A stretch of 64,000 nt of DNA from Pseudomonas sp. MPC6 (GCF_006094435.1 NZ_CP034783.1:275001-339000), one strand, 5' to 3'; shown: positions 38,580 to 49,737, counted from the first letter of the stretch. Numbers and translations are program-made. Notes: generated by a model from the letters alone, not told the origin.

Positions 38580-38785
38580 TCGGTGATCTGGATATCAGCG
38601 GAGTGTTCCTGCCGACGTTGCTGGTGCTGATGGGTATTACGTACATGTTGTACCTGTTGGTGCACGGGTTGCTCACGCGCCTGCACTTTTACCGTCTGGT
38701 CTGGCACCGGGCATTGTTCAACGTGGCTCTCTACGCTTTGCTGCTCGGCGCCGTGGACTCACTCAGTCGATACCTGATGACATGA
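38576..38785 (+). CDS. DUF1656 small membrane protein (AaeX-like)
   Basis: 69-residue protein with two membrane segments (about 10-30 and 42-60), of the DUF1656 family always found with FUSC/HlyD pumps (AaeX in E. coli). It overlaps both neighbours by four bases (ATGA). Its role in the pump is unknown. Confidence 0.92.
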   Translation: MIGDLDISGVFLPTLLVLMGITYMLYLLVHGLLTRLHFYRLVWHRALFNVALYALLLGAVDSLSRYLMT

Positions 38786-39669
38786 AAAAACCGTTTTTGA
38801 CCCTCGGTCGCGTGGTGCTGACCCTGCTGATCGTGACCTTCGCCGTTGTCGTCGTCTGGCGCATGGTGATGTATTACATGTTCGCGCCCTGGACCCGGGA
38901 CGGGCACATTCGTGCCGACATCGTGCAGATCGCCCCGGACGTCTCCGGTCTGATCCAGCAGGTGGATATTCGCGACAACCAGTGGGTGAAACGTGGCCAG
39001 GTGCTGTTCAGCATCGACCAGGACCGCTTCAGACTGGCTCTGCGCCAGGCGAAGGCGGCGGTTGCCGACCGTAAGGAGACTCTGGCTCAGGCGCAACGGG
39101 AAGCCAAACGCAACCGTGGCCTTGGCAATCTGGTACCGGGCGAGCAACTGGAAGAAAGCCAGTCCCGGGTGGCGCGGGCCGAGGTGGCGCTGATGGAAGC
39201 CCAGGTGGCAGTGGACAGTGCCCAGCTCAACCTCGACCGTTCGACCATCCGCAGCCCGGTGGATGGCTACGTCAATGACCGTGCGCCGCGCAATCAGGAA
39301 TTCGTCACCGCCGGACGCCCGGTGTTGTCGGTGGTGGACAGCAATTCCTTTCACATCGATGGCTATTTCGAAGAGACCAAGCTCGATGGCATTCATGTCG
39401 GTCAGCGCGTCGACATTCGGGTGGTCGGTGACCGTGCACGCCTGCGCGGGCACGTGGAAAGTATCGTCGCCGGCATCGAAGACCGCGATCGCAGCAGCGG
39501 CAGCAACCTGCTGCCCAACGTCAACCCGGCGTTCAGTTGGGTGCGGCTGGCCCAGCGGATTCCGGTGCGAATCGCCTTCGACGAGGTGCCGGCGGACTTT
39601 CGCATGATTGCCGGCCGCACGGCGACGGTGTCGATCATGGACGATCAAACCCGGGAGACTGCGCCATGA
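38782..39669 (+). CDS. HlyD-family membrane fusion protein (AaeA-like)
   Basis: 295-residue adaptor with an N-terminal helix (about 8-30), TRDGHIRADIVQIAPDVSGL (near 41), a short hairpin, and the second lipoyl half STIRSPVDGYVNDRAPRNQE (near 154). The NSFHIDGYFEETKL stretch (near 188) is typical of AaeA. ATGA overlaps on both sides show tight translational coupling with DUF1656 and NodT. Confidence 0.93.
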   Translation: MKKPFLTLGRVVLTLLIVTFAVVVVWRMVMYYMFAPWTRDGHIRADIVQIAPDVSGLIQQVDIRDNQWVKRGQVLFSIDQDRFRLALRQAKAAVADRKETLAQAQREAKRNRGLGNLVPGEQLEESQSRVARAEVALMEAQVAVDSAQLNLDRSTIRSPVDGYVNDRAPRNQEFVTAGRPVLSVVDSNSFHIDGYFEETKLDGIHVGQRVDIRVVGDRARLRGHVESIVAGIEDRDRSSGSNLLPNVNPAFSWVRLAQRIPVRIAFDEVPADFRMIAGRTATVSIMDDQTRETAP

Positions 39670-41114
39670 GCAGGGTTCCGGGTTTAGCTATTGCTGGATT
39701 TGGCCTGTTGCTGTCGGCCTGCCAGGTGGTCGGGCCGGATTATCATCTGCCGGATGAAGCCGCCGTGCACCGTGAAGACCTGCAGGGCGAGTTGGCAACG
39801 GACGGCAAAAATGTTGTCTCGGCGCCGGTGCCCGGCGATTGGTGGCGCCTGTATCAGGATCCACGCCTTGATCAGCTGGTGCAGCAGGCCATGGCGTCCA
39901 ATACCGACTTGCGGGTGGCGGCGGCGAATCTGTCCCGGGCTCGCGCGCAGGTCGACGAAGCGCAGGCCGCGGGCGGCTGGCATGGCGGCGTGAAGATCGG
40001 CGCCCAGCGGTTGCAGGAGTCCGGCGAAGCGTTCTTGCTGCCGGAGAAAGTGCCGGTGGCCAACGTCGGCGACATTGGCATTACCACCTCGTATCAGTTC
40101 GACCTGTTCGGTACCTTGCAGCGCGGGATCGAAGCGGCCAAGGCCAATGCCGATGCGACCCAGGCGGCCGCGGATACGGCCCGGATCACCCTGGTGGCCG
40201 ACGTCGTTCGGGCCTACACCCAGGTCTGCGCGGCCAACGAAGAGCGGGAAATCGCCCAGCATTCCCTCGACCTCCAGGCCCAGGGCACCACGCTGATCCA
40301 GCGTTTGCGTGACGCCGGGCGTGGCGATGAAACCCAGGTCACCCGCTCGCAAACCCAATTCAAGTCTTTGCGCGCCGACATGCCTCGCTATGAAGCGGCA
40401 CGCCAGGCTGGCCTGTTCCGTTTGTCGATGCTACTGGCCAAACCGTTGGATCAGCTGCCGTCGGGCACCGCCAGCTGCGCCGAACTGCCGAAAATCACGC
40501 AATTGCTGCCGGCAGGTGACGGTGCAACCTTGCTCAAACGCCGCCCCGATGTGCGGCAGGCCGAGCGCCGACTGGCTGCCGCGACGGCCGGCATTGGTAT
40601 CGCCACCGGCGAGTTGTACCCGGACATCAGCATCGGCGCATCCGTCGGTACCATTGGCATCCTGGAAAACCTCGGCAAACCGGCGACCAATCGCTGGGGC
40701 TTCGGCCCATTGCTGACCTGGACCGTGCCATCCAACGGCTCCCGGGCGCGAATCCGCGAGGCCGAAGCGACGACCCAGGGCGCGCTGGCGCATTTCGACG
40801 GCGTGGTGCTCAACGCCATCCGCGAAACCCAGACCGGCCTGGCCCAGTACTCCGCCTTGCTGCAACGCCGCGACGCCTTGGCGGATGCAGAGCAGTCGGC
40901 GCAACTGGCCGCGGACCAGACCCACCGCTTTTTCACCGCCGGACGTGCCTCGTTCCTGGCCGATCTGCAAGCGACGCGCACGTACACCGACGTACGGGCG
41001 CAATTGGCCGCCGCCAACACCCAGGTTGCCATGAGCCAGATCGATTTGTTCCTGGCGTTGGGCGGTGGCTGGGAAAGCGGACGAACGCAAGCCTCTAACC
41101 CCGGCAAACCCTGA
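39666..41114 (+). CDS. NodT-family outer-membrane efflux lipoprotein
   Basis: 482-residue TolC-like channel. The signal peptide ends in the lipobox GLLLSAC, followed by QVVGPDYHLP. Two OEP repeats follow, with WWRLYQDPRLDQLVQQAMASN (split near 60-80) and LLKRRPDVRQAERRLAAATA (near 290). It supplies the outer-membrane exit for the FUSC pump and is the last gene of the operon. Confidence 0.93.
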   Translation: MSRVPGLAIAGFGLLLSACQVVGPDYHLPDEAAVHREDLQGELATDGKNVVSAPVPGDWWRLYQDPRLDQLVQQAMASNTDLRVAAANLSRARAQVDEAQAAGGWHGGVKIGAQRLQESGEAFLLPEKVPVANVGDIGITTSYQFDLFGTLQRGIEAAKANADATQAAADTARITLVADVVRAYTQVCAANEEREIAQHSLDLQAQGTTLIQRLRDAGRGDETQVTRSQTQFKSLRADMPRYEAARQAGLFRLSMLLAKPLDQLPSGTASCAELPKITQLLPAGDGATLLKRRPDVRQAERRLAAATAGIGIATGELYPDISIGASVGTIGILENLGKPATNRWGFGPLLTWTVPSNGSRARIREAEATTQGALAHFDGVVLNAIRETQTGLAQYSALLQRRDALADAEQSAQLAADQTHRFFTAGRASFLADLQATRTYTDVRAQLAAANTQVAMSQIDLFLALGGGWESGRTQASNPGKP

Positions 41115-41196
41115 GGCCGTTGCTATGCTTTGACTTGATGGGATCGCTTGCCGAACTCATCGATCCAGGCACGCGTTGGTCTTGGGGATACCAATA

Positions 41197-41832
41197 ATGA
41201 AAAACCCTTATGCTCCCGGCTTCTGGTGCGCTATTGCAGCGTTGGTGCTGCTCTCGGCCACTTATTTCTACGGCATCATGCTGGCCCATCAAATCGACAA
41301 GGCACTGATTTTCCTCGACAGCGCCACTGCGCTGATTGCCGTGATGGCTATCGTGGTAGTGGCCTGGGCGTCGGTGCAGAGTCAGCGCATCAAGAAAAGA
41401 CAATGCGAACAAGGCAAGACCCTGGTGCTGATCTGGGACACCAAGGTGGCGTTGCGTCGCGTCGAAACGGTGTTTGACCGGTATTTCTGGGGCAGCTACT
41501 GGCAACCGGGGCGCACGTTCCAGGAGGTCATGGGCGAACTCACCGGCACACCGCTGGAAAAAAGCCTCGAAACGTTGAAAAAGCAATGTCTGGAGTTGGA
41601 CAAGCAGATCGCCGAAGACGGCCGACATTGGCTCAATAATGCCCGCGAACTCGCCGATGTCGCCACCGCCATGGCCCGGGAGCGCTATCAACTGGACTTC
41701 TGCGACCCGCGCGCGGAAGTGACGGGCGGGGCGGTGATCAATCGCGATTTTGAGGTGCTGGTTTATACCTGGACGGCGCGGCTGAAGAGCTTTGATCATC
41801 AGCTGGATGAGATTGAGGTTCAGTATTCCTGA
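41197..41832 (+). CDS. Hypothetical protein with two membrane segments
   Basis: 211 residues, family not recognised. Two N-terminal hydrophobic segments (about 8-28 and 38-58) are separated by a short loop. The remaining 150 residues are soluble and charged, with likely helices (EKSLETLKKQCLELDKQIAE), so it is probably an inner-membrane protein with a cytoplasmic C-terminal part. ATG 41197 has GGGG upstream. It stands alone between the NodT gene and a REP doublet. Codon use is like that of its neighbours. Confidence 0.75.
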   Translation: MKNPYAPGFWCAIAALVLLSATYFYGIMLAHQIDKALIFLDSATALIAVMAIVVVAWASVQSQRIKKRQCEQGKTLVLIWDTKVALRRVETVFDRYFWGSYWQPGRTFQEVMGELTGTPLEKSLETLKKQCLELDKQIAEDGRHWLNNARELADVATAMARERYQLDFCDPRAEVTGGAVINRDFEVLVYTWTARLKSFDHQLDEIEVQYS

Positions 41833-41861
41833 ATATCCTGAATTGATGTTGACTGGGCTGA

Positions 41862-41933
41862 CGCCTTCGCTGGCAAGCCAGCTCCTACAGGAATCACGCG
41901 AATCCTGTAGGAGCTGGCTTGCCAGCGAAGGCG
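41862..41933. repeat. REP doublet, near-perfect palindrome
   Basis: CGCCTTCGCTGGCAAGCCAG opens the element and its complement closes it; the arms pair over about 30 bases (CGCCTTCGC to CTACAGGA) with a short loop. Same family as 28987-29080. It may help end transcription of the preceding gene. Confidence 0.9.
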
Positions 41934-42122
41934 ATCTCATGACCGCCGAAACTCTCACCCCCCACGCACGGTCCACAGACACTCTTTAACCTTTAAACAT
42001 TGGGTCGCCCGGTGCGCCTGATGCTAATCTGCATCCCACTTTTCAGCGGAGTCGAGCCGTACCCGTCAAGGGTTCAGGGAAGACGACCACACCTTCAACA
42101 ACGGACATTGACTGGGTAACTC

Positions 42123-43628
42123 ATGAATAAATCAGCAGGCGTGCTTCTGGGAATTGTCGCGGCCATCGGTGTCATCAGTGCCGGTGGTGCCTGGTACACC
42201 GGTACCAAGCTCGAAGGCGTGCTCAACACCTCGATCGCCGACGCCAACAAGGAATTGCAGGCCGCGCTGGTGGGTTCCAAAGGCACGGCGTCCCTGGAGC
42301 TGGTGTCGCTGGAGCGCAATGTATTCAGCAGCACCGCGCACTATCGCCTCAAGGGCGAAGGCGAAATGTTCGGCGAAGCACCGGTAGAACTGTTATTCGT
42401 CGACCACATCGAACATGGTCCTCTGCCGTTTTCGCGCCTGGTTTCGCTGAAGTGGCTGCCGGTCATGGCCACCAGTCACTACGAGCTGGAAAGAACCCCG
42501 ACCACCGAAAAATGGTTCATCGCGGCCAAGGACAAATCCCCACTCACCGGCTTGGTCAACATCGGCTACGACAATTCCACCAACGGCACCCTGCAACTGC
42601 TGCCGCTGGACGTGGCCCTGGATGACAAGTCCAACCTGAAGTTTTCCGGCCTCAACCTCGACGTCGCGGCCAGCGCCCAGGCGCAGAAGGTCAAGGCCAA
42701 CGGCTACATGGATAGCCTGACGCTGACCACGGTGGCTGAAGACCAGACGCCGGTGAAGGTTGAGATGAACGGCCTGACTTTCGCCAGCAACCTGGAAAAA
42801 AGCACCTACGGCTACTACACCGGCGAGAACACCCTTGAGCTGACCGACAGCAAAACCACCTTTGGCGCCAGGCAGTCGATACTGGGTTTCAAGAAATTTG
42901 AAATGAAGAACAAGACCGAGGAATCGGGCACCAGCGCTTCAGGGCGTGCCGATTACAAGGTGGGCGAAGTGTCCTTCAACGGCAAGACTGTCGGTTCTGC
43001 CCAGATGGCCATGAGCTTGAAGAACCTCGACATCCCGGCGACCCAGTCGCTGGTGCAGATTTACCAGACCAAGCTGCAACCTTACGAGAAAGCCGCCGCC
43101 GAGGCCGCTGCCGCCGGTGAACCCGTGCCGGAGCTGGTCCTGACCCCGGCCGAAGAGGCCCAAGTCAAGACCGGTCTGGAGAAACTGCTGGCTGCCGGTC
43201 CGCAGATTGCTCTGGAGAACCTGTCGTTCCACACCGCCAACGGTGAAAGCCGCGCCAATCTGGTGCTCGACCTGACCAAGCCCAAGTCCATGGACTTGCC
43301 ACCGGATCAACTGACCCGGCAACTGATCGCCCTGCTGGACGTCAATCTGCAGGTGTCCAAGCCCATGCTCGTTGATTTGCTTAGCGTCCAGGGGCAAATC
43401 GACGGTCAGACCGACGCCAAGCTCATTGCCGAGCAGGCCACCGCCACCGCCGACATGTTCGCCAGCATGGCGATCGGTGCCCAGCTCGCAAAACTCGACG
43501 GCAGTAGCATCGTCACCAAACTGCACTACGCTAACAATCAGGTGGAGTTCAACGGCCAGAAAATGACGGTCGAAGAATTTGCCGGCTTCGTGATGAGTAA
43601 GCTTGGGGGGGCTGGAAACATCCAGTAA
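42123..43628 (+). CDS. DUF945 (YdgA-like) family protein
   Basis: 501-residue protein of the DUF945/YdgA family. An N-terminal membrane anchor or signal (about 5-25, GVLLGIVAAIGVISAGGAWY) precedes a long periplasmic, beta-rich domain; typical phrases are GSKGTASLELVSLERNVFSS and IEHGPLPFSRL (near 100). Function not known beyond the E. coli YdgA family. It is monocistronic, with a terminator 20 bases after the stop. Confidence 0.88.
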   Translation: MNKSAGVLLGIVAAIGVISAGGAWYTGTKLEGVLNTSIADANKELQAALVGSKGTASLELVSLERNVFSSTAHYRLKGEGEMFGEAPVELLFVDHIEHGPLPFSRLVSLKWLPVMATSHYELERTPTTEKWFIAAKDKSPLTGLVNIGYDNSTNGTLQLLPLDVALDDKSNLKFSGLNLDVAASAQAQKVKANGYMDSLTLTTVAEDQTPVKVEMNGLTFASNLEKSTYGYYTGENTLELTDSKTTFGARQSILGFKKFEMKNKTEESGTSASGRADYKVGEVSFNGKTVGSAQMAMSLKNLDIPATQSLVQIYQTKLQPYEKAAAEAAAAGEPVPELVLTPAEEAQVKTGLEKLLAAGPQIALENLSFHTANGESRANLVLDLTKPKSMDLPPDQLTRQLIALLDVNLQVSKPMLVDLLSVQGQIDGQTDAKLIAEQATATADMFASMAIGAQLAKLDGSSIVTKLHYANNQVEFNGQKMTVEEFAGFVMSKLGGAGNIQ

Positions 43629-43648
43629 AACCGGGGCTTACACACCGA

Positions 43649-43688
43649 ACGCCCGGCCTCTGCTCCCAGCAGACGTCGGGCGTTTTGC
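43649..43688 (+). terminator. Intrinsic terminator after the DUF945 gene
   Basis: ACGCCCG ... CGGGCGT outer arms (649-655 and 677-683 of the 43 kb block) with an inner CTGCT/AGCAG stem and a TTTT tail. Confidence 0.8.
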
Positions 43689-43889
43689 TGTCTGGCATTT
43701 AAGACAGGACGATGGCCGGTGCCTGCAGTTTCACGAATCTGAACAATTATTGTGTTCCCAATTACCCAGCGAGCTCGCATGCAAGACTGCCTTTAAATAA
43801 AGTTTGGCTGGGTCACCTGGACCAGCTTTCCGATACGAAAGGGCAAAAAGGGCATTGCGGCCCGGCTGGCCATGTAAGGATGCTGACGT

Positions 43890-46370
43890 ATGCCGAGTAT
43901 TGTTGCCCCTTTTGTTCAACGTGGTATGCGACCGCTGTTTCGCGTCGCGTTGTGCAGCCAGTTGATCTGGCCGATGTTAGCGTTTGCAAACACCCCTTAC
44001 GATGAAATGGTGCTCGATGCCCGAGCCGGTCACTACACGCCCGCGCTCACCGCGCTGCGTCAGGTGCCGCCGGACCAGGCCACCACCGATCAGATCAGCG
44101 ATCACTTGCAGATCGCCAGTTGGGCCGGCCTGGACGCCGAAGTGATCAAGGTTTATGAAACCCAGGGACGCAATCTGGACCTGCCGGTTGCAGCCCTGAC
44201 CGCCACTGCGCGGGCCTACCGCAACAAGGGCCGCTGGGACGATGCGAACCGGGTCTACAACAAGGCCTTGGCCATCGACCCGGAAAACCAGGAATTGCAG
44301 CTGGGGATGGCGCTGAACCAGGCTGACTCCGACAAGCCCGACCAGGCGGTGACGCGTGCCAGAGCGCTGGTGGCGGCCCAACCCAATGACGTCTCCCGCC
44401 GGATGGCCCTGGGCTACGCCTTGAATCGTGCCGGCAAAGAGTACGACTCGTTGTTCGAATACGATCAGGCCTTTGTCCGTTCCGGTAACGATCCAGCCGT
44501 CGCCAAGGAGTATGTGTACGCGATGCAACGGGCTCACCTGCCGGAACCGGCCTTGCGCCTGGCCCGTCAGCGCCCCGGGTTGATCGATCCGGTCACGATA
44601 CGTCACCTCGAAGGCGACCTGGCCGCAGAACGTGTGCGTCTGGCTGAAATGCCGACCCGCGGCGAAGCAGAGCGCTATGTGATCGCTGATCGGGCCCTGG
44701 CCGATTACGACAAATTGATTTCCACCTGGTCCGCGGATCCGCAGGCTAAAGACGACGTCATCCGCTGGCGCATCGACCGCATGGGTGCCCTCAACGCCCG
44801 CTCCCGCTCCGCCGAGGTCATCAGTGAATACCACAAGCTGCAGGCCGAAGGTGTGGAAGTGCCGGTCTACGCCCAGCGTTGGGTCGCCGCGTCCTACCTG
44901 GACGAGCGCGAACCGGAAATCGCCACCGATATGTATCGTGCGATCCTGCTCACGCCGGATGCCGATCCTGGCAACCGTTTGCAAGACACCACCGCGCTTT
45001 ACTATGCCCTGCTCGAAAGTGGCAACGCCGACGAGGCGCGCGTAGTCGCCGAGGACCTGGCCAAAGCCCAGCGACCACGCGTGCAGCTCAAGGGCCTGCC
45101 CGGAGGCAACCCCAACGACGAATGGATGGACGCGCAACAACTCGCTGCCCAGGCCGGGACTTACAGTTCCGATCTGCCCCATGGCGAGGAGCGCCTGCAG
45201 GCCTTGGTCGAGCAGGCGCCGGGCAACATCAGACTGCGTGTGGCTCAGGCCGATCTGTACCTGGCGCGAGGCTGGCCGCGGCTTGCCGAGAGCAAGCTCA
45301 AGGAAGCCGAGGCCATGGCCCCGCGGGACATTAACCTGGAAATCGCCCAGGCCCACACTGCCACGGACCTGCAGGAATGGCGGCAGATGGATGCGCTGAC
45401 CGACGATGTGGTCGCGCGTTTTCCCGAGAATAGTCAGGTCAAGCGCTTGCAACGTCAGCGTGAGGTCCATGACATGTTCGAGCTGCGCGTAGAAGCGTTC
45501 GGCGGCAAGACTTATGGCGGTGATGACAACAACGTCGGCGCGGTCAACGGCAGTAAAGATTTCGGCATCGAAACCGTCCTGTACAGCCCACCCATCGGTG
45601 AAGACTGGCGTGTGTTCGCCGGTGCCGGTTATGCCGAAGGCGACTTCCAGGAAGGGACCGGTAACCATAACTTCCAGCGCGTCGGGCTCGAACGCCGGAC
45701 CCGCGACTTGACCCTGGAAGCGGAAGTCTCCAACCACTCCTATGGCTTCGGTTCCAAGCAGGGCGCGCGTCTGGCGTTCGCCCATGACATCAACGATTAC
45801 TGGCAGTACGGCGCCAGCCTGGAATATTTCGCCGCGGCGACGCCGTTGCGGGCCTTGAACAGCGACATCACGGCCAATGGCGGCAGCGGTTTCATTCGCT
45901 GGCGGGCCAATGAAAGTCGCGAGTGGAAATTCGCGCTCAGCCCGTCCCACTTCAGCGACGGCAACGACCGCGTCGAAGCCTTGCTCACCGGGCGCGAAGG
46001 CATCTACAGCGCACCGAACGTGCAAGTCGATCTGGGATTGGAAGTCGGCGCCAGCCACAACTCCCTGTCTGAAGACGTGCCGTATTTCAACCCCAAGTCC
46101 GATCTCAGCGTCCTGCCGATGGTCAGCGTCAATCACATGCTCTACGAGCGCTATGAAACCCGATGGAGTCAGCAGTTCCAGGTCGGCGCGGGTACTTACA
46201 CCCAGCAAGATCACTCCACCGGAGGCATGGCCCTGTTGGGCTATGGCCAGCGTTACAGCTGGAACGACGTGTTGGAGGTCGGCGGTATGTTGAGCGCGAT
46301 CAACCGGCCATATGACGGAGAGCGGGAAACCGATCTGCGCCTGATGGTCGATCTTACTTTCCGCTTCTAG
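43890..46370 (+). CDS. pgaA: PgaA, outer-membrane porin for poly-beta-1,6-GlcNAc export
   Basis: 826-residue PgaA. A signal sequence (residues about 12-34, up to AFANTPYDEMV) is followed by a TPR domain to about 520 and a C-terminal 16-strand-type barrel (LRVEAFGGKTYGGDDNN near 530 to LRLMVDLTFRF at the end, with terminal Phe). It exports deacetylated PNAG. AAGGA lies upstream of ATG 43890. First gene of pgaABCD. Confidence 0.95.
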   Translation: MPSIVAPFVQRGMRPLFRVALCSQLIWPMLAFANTPYDEMVLDARAGHYTPALTALRQVPPDQATTDQISDHLQIASWAGLDAEVIKVYETQGRNLDLPVAALTATARAYRNKGRWDDANRVYNKALAIDPENQELQLGMALNQADSDKPDQAVTRARALVAAQPNDVSRRMALGYALNRAGKEYDSLFEYDQAFVRSGNDPAVAKEYVYAMQRAHLPEPALRLARQRPGLIDPVTIRHLEGDLAAERVRLAEMPTRGEAERYVIADRALADYDKLISTWSADPQAKDDVIRWRIDRMGALNARSRSAEVISEYHKLQAEGVEVPVYAQRWVAASYLDEREPEIATDMYRAILLTPDADPGNRLQDTTALYYALLESGNADEARVVAEDLAKAQRPRVQLKGLPGGNPNDEWMDAQQLAAQAGTYSSDLPHGEERLQALVEQAPGNIRLRVAQADLYLARGWPRLAESKLKEAEAMAPRDINLEIAQAHTATDLQEWRQMDALTDDVVARFPENSQVKRLQRQREVHDMFELRVEAFGGKTYGGDDNNVGAVNGSKDFGIETVLYSPPIGEDWRVFAGAGYAEGDFQEGTGNHNFQRVGLERRTRDLTLEAEVSNHSYGFGSKQGARLAFAHDINDYWQYGASLEYFAAATPLRALNSDITANGGSGFIRWRANESREWKFALSPSHFSDGNDRVEALLTGREGIYSAPNVQVDLGLEVGASHNSLSEDVPYFNPKSDLSVLPMVSVNHMLYERYETRWSQQFQVGAGTYTQQDHSTGGMALLGYGQRYSWNDVLEVGGMLSAINRPYDGERETDLRLMVDLTFRF

Positions 46371-46382
46371 AGGGGTTTGAAA

Positions 46383-48380
46383 ATGGCCTTGATGTCGCGT
46401 TTCTTCCTCCTGCTGGGGGTGCTGTTGATCAGCGCTTGTGCCCAGCAAGCACCGGCGTTTGCGCCGCCGTCCGAACGGCCGCTGGACGCCAGCGAAACCC
46501 CGTGGCCGAAAAACCATGTACTCGGCATCGCTTATCACGATGTCGATGACAAGGACCCGGACCAGGCGGTGGTGGCGGTGCGAACCGAACGCCTGATCGA
46601 GCAGCTGGCCTGGTTGCGGGAGAACGGCTACCAGCCGGTCTCCATTGACCAGGTCCTGGCGGCACGCAAAGGCGGCCACGATCTGCCGCCCAAAGCGGTC
46701 ATGCTCAGTTTCGACGACGGTTATTCGAGCTTCTATACCCGGGTGATGCCGGTGCTGCGTGCCTATAAATGGCCTGCATTGCTGGCGCCGGTCGGAACCT
46801 GGCTCGACACCCCGGCGAACCAACCGGTGGATTTCGCCGGCATGCCGCGCAAGCGCTCGGAATTCCTGACCTGGGATCAAGTCCGGGAGGTTTCCCAGTC
46901 CGGACTGGTGGAAATCGCTGCGCATACCGATGCCAATCACAAGGGTATCCTGGGTAACCCTCAGGGCAACATGGAGCCGGCCGCCACAACCCGGCGTTAC
47001 GATCCCGTCGCCAAACGCTATGAAACCGAAACTGAGTTCCAGGCCCGTCAACGTGTTGACGTCGCGGCGATCTCGGAGAAAATTTACAAGGTCACCGGTA
47101 AAAAGCCGCGCGTCTGGGTCTGGCCGTACGGTGCGGCGGACGGCAGCACGCTGCAAATTGTCAATGATCAGGGCTATCAGATGGCCTTGACCCTCGAAGA
47201 CGGGCTCGACACCGTCGATACCCTGATGAGCAGCCCGCGTTACCTTGTTTCTGCTGACCCGGAAGGCGCGCGCTTCGCCAACAGCGTCGTCTCGGTGCAG
47301 GAGAACAATGCGATGCGCGTCGTGCACGTCGACCTGGATAACGTCTACGACCCGGACCCGGCCCAGCAGGAAAGAAACCTGGGTAAACTGATCCAGCGCA
47401 TGTCCGACATGGGTGCCAATACGGTATTCCTGCAAGCTTTCGCCGATCCGAAGGGTGATGGCCTGGTGCATTCGCTGTACTTCCCCAACCGTCACCTGCC
47501 GATGGCCGCCGACATTTTTGACCGCGTGGCCTGGCAGTTGCACACTCGGGCCCATGTCAAAGTCTACGCCTGGATGCCAGTGCTGAGTTTTGCCCTGGAT
47601 TCGAAGCTGCCGCGCGTGACGCGCTGGGATCCGGAAACGGGCAAGGCGTCGGTCGACCCGAAGCAATACATACGCTTGTCGCCCTACGATCCCAACGTAA
47701 GACGCATCATTGGTGAAATCTACGAAGACCTCGCGCGCATGGCGTCGGTCGACGGTGTCCTGTTTCACGATGACGCAGTAATGTCGGACTTCGAAGACGC
47801 AGGCCCCGATGCTCTCAAAGTCTATGCTGCCAATGGTCTGCCCGGCTCGATTGCCGCGCTGCGCGCCGATCCTGCCGTGATGCAGCGGTGGACGCGCTTC
47901 AAGAGCCGCTACCTGATCGATTTCACCAAGGAGCTGACCGCCAAGGTCCGCGCCATTCGTGGCCCGCAGCTGCATACGGCGCGCAACATTTTCGCCGAGC
48001 CGATGCTCAATCCCGAGAGTGAAGCCTGGTACGCACAGAATCTGGATGATTTCCTCGGCACTTACGACTGGACGGCGCCGATGGCCATGCCGTTGATGGA
48101 AAAGCAGTCTTACGAAGAGTCCCATGCCTGGCTCGAAAAACTGGTCGCCACGGTCAAGTCTCGCCCCGGTGCGCTTGATCGCACCGTATTCGAATTGCAG
48201 GCACGGGACTGGACGAAACAGGAAGGTGCCGACATCGACGGCGGAACACTGGCCGAGTGGATGAGAGTGCTCCAGCGTCAGGGCGTGACCAGCTTTGGTT
48301 ACTACCCCGACAACTTCCTCGACAATCTGCCAGAGCTGAAGGCCGTAAGGCCCTCGCTCTCCAACAAGTGGAATCCATAA
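46383..48380 (+). CDS. pgaB: PgaB, PNAG N-deacetylase and glycoside hydrolase lipoprotein
   Basis: 665-residue lipoprotein (lipobox LLISAC near 18). The N-terminal CE4 deacetylase domain (about 45-300) has [10 protein letters not shown] (near 103) and AHTDANHKG (near 180). The C-terminal GH153-type domain (about 310-660) has the conserved [12 protein letters not shown] (near 460). It partly deacetylates PNAG for export. ATG 46383 is chosen, with GAGGGG 8 bases upstream; a TTG lies six bases earlier. Confidence 0.95.
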   Translation: MALMSRFFLLLGVLLISACAQQAPAFAPPSERPLDASETPWPKNHVLGIAYHDVDDKDPDQAVVAVRTERLIEQLAWLRENGYQPVSIDQVLAARKGGHDLPPKAVMLSFDDGYSSFYTRVMPVLRAYKWPALLAPVGTWLDTPANQPVDFAGMPRKRSEFLTWDQVREVSQSGLVEIAAHTDANHKGILGNPQGNMEPAATTRRYDPVAKRYETETEFQARQRVDVAAISEKIYKVTGKKPRVWVWPYGAADGSTLQIVNDQGYQMALTLEDGLDTVDTLMSSPRYLVSADPEGARFANSVVSVQENNAMRVVHVDLDNVYDPDPAQQERNLGKLIQRMSDMGANTVFLQAFADPKGDGLVHSLYFPNRHLPMAADIFDRVAWQLHTRAHVKVYAWMPVLSFALDSKLPRVTRWDPETGKASVDPKQYIRLSPYDPNVRRIIGEIYEDLARMASVDGVLFHDDAVMSDFEDAGPDALKVYAANGLPGSIAALRADPAVMQRWTRFKSRYLIDFTKELTAKVRAIRGPQLHTARNIFAEPMLNPESEAWYAQNLDDFLGTYDWTAPMAMPLMEKQSYEESHAWLEKLVATVKSRPGALDRTVFELQARDWTKQEGADIDGGTLAEWMRVLQRQGVTSFGYYPDNFLDNLPELKAVRPSLSNKWNP

Positions 48381-48381
48381 C

Positions 48382-49737
48382 ATGCTGGATAGACTTCTGG
48401 CTCTACTCGTTCTGGCGATCGTCCTCGGGATTCCTCTCGGACTGATCTTTCTACTCACTGGCCAGTTCCTGATGGACTTCGTGTTCTTCTATCCACTGTT
48501 CATGTCGGGACTGTGGATCGCCGGGGGACTCTATTTCTGGCTGCACTGGGAGCGGCACTGGCCGTGGGAAGAAGACACCTTGCCGCCACCGCTGGCCGGC
48601 GAGCCGCTGATTTCGATCCTGATCCCTTGCTTCAACGAAGGCGACAACGTCACTGAAACCATTCATGCGGCGCTGGGCCAGCAGTACCCGAACATCGAGG
48701 TCATCGCGATCAACGATGGTTCTAAAGACAACACCGGCGCCATCCTCGACGCCTTGGCCGTGCAGGATCCGCGTTTGCGGGTGCTGCACCTGGCGGAGAA
48801 CCAGGGCAAGGCTGTGGCCCTGCGCATGGGCGCCATTGCAGCGCGTAGCGAGTACCTGGTGTGCATCGACGGTGATGCGCTGCTGGCACCCCATACTGCG
48901 GCTTACCTGGTTGCGCCGTTGCTCGAGAACCCACGCCTCGGCGCGGTGACCGGCAACCCGCGGATCCGTACCCGCTCGACCCTGGTCGGCCGGGTGCAGG
49001 TTGGCGAGTTCTCCTCGATCATCGGTTTGATCAAACGTACCCAGCGCGTGTTCGGGCGGATCTTTACCGTCTCCGGCGTGGTCGTTGCTTTCCGTCGTAC
49101 GGCCCTGCACCGGGTCGGCTACTGGAGCACGGACATGATCACCGAAGACATCGATATCAGCTGGAAGCTGCAGTTGGATCACTGGAGCATTTTCTACGAG
49201 CCCCGCGCGCTGTGCTGGATCCTGATGCCGGAAACCCTGGGTGGTCTATGGAAGCAGCGTCTGCGCTGGGCCCAGGGCGGTGCGGAAGTGCTGTTCAAGA
49301 ACATTCGCGGCATCTGGCAGTACCGTCATCGTTACCTCTGGCCGTTACTGTTCGAATACTGCCTGTCCACCGGTTGGGCGTTCACTTTCCTGCTGTCGAT
49401 AATTCTATGGCTGGTGGGTCTGTACATCGCATTGCCGGAAGTCATCGCGGTGCCCCGTATGTGGCCACCGGCGTTTACCGGCTTGCTGCTGGCAGTGGTC
49501 TGCCTGATGCAGTTCGGCGTCAGTCTGCTGATCGATCGCCGCTACGAAAAAGGTTTGGGCAAGACGATGTTCTGGGTGATCTGGTACCCGCTGGTGTTCT
49601 GGTTGGTCAGTCTGCTCACCACGCTGGTCAGTTTTCCCAAAGTGCTGTTCCGTCTACGTCAGAAACGTGCGCGCTGGGTCAGTCCAGATCGCGGCATTCG
49701 GCCGCCAGGTGCCGATGAAGAGGAGATCGTCAAATGA
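48382..49737 (+). CDS. pgaC: PgaC, poly-beta-1,6-GlcNAc synthase
   Basis: 451-residue GT2 membrane synthase. Seen are N-terminal helices, the domain start [14 protein letters not shown] (near 74), a DGD motif ([12 protein letters not shown] near 165), [11 protein letters not shown] (near 254), and [10 protein letters not shown] (QxxRW, near 290), then a C-terminal group of helices. It polymerises UDP-GlcNAc with PgaD, and PgaCD of E. coli is activated by c-di-GMP. One base separates it from pgaB, and its end overlaps pgaD. Confidence 0.96.
   Translation: MLDRLLALLVLAIVLGIPLGLIFLLTGQFLMDFVFFYPLFMSGLWIAGGLYFWLHWERHWPWEEDTLPPPLAGEPLISILIPCFNEGDNVTETIHAALGQQYPNIEVIAINDGSKDNTGAILDALAVQDPRLRVLHLAENQGKAVALRMGAIAARSEYLVCIDGDALLAPHTAAYLVAPLLENPRLGAVTGNPRIRTRSTLVGRVQVGEFSSIIGLIKRTQRVFGRIFTVSGVVVAFRRTALHRVGYWSTDMITEDIDISWKLQLDHWSIFYEPRALCWILMPETLGGLWKQRLRWAQGGAEVLFKNIRGIWQYRHRYLWPLLFEYCLSTGWAFTFLLSIILWLVGLYIALPEVIAVPRMWPPAFTGLLLAVVCLMQFGVSLLIDRRYEKGLGKTMFWVIWYPLVFWLVSLLTTLVSFPKVLFRLRQKRARWVSPDRGIRPPGADEEEIVK

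Noticed and set aside
43977-48458. 1,493-codon open frame antisense to pgaA and pgaB
   Set aside because: Shadow of GC-rich coding on the plus strand; the plus-strand genes have clear domains, signals and ribosome binding sites, and this frame resembles no family.
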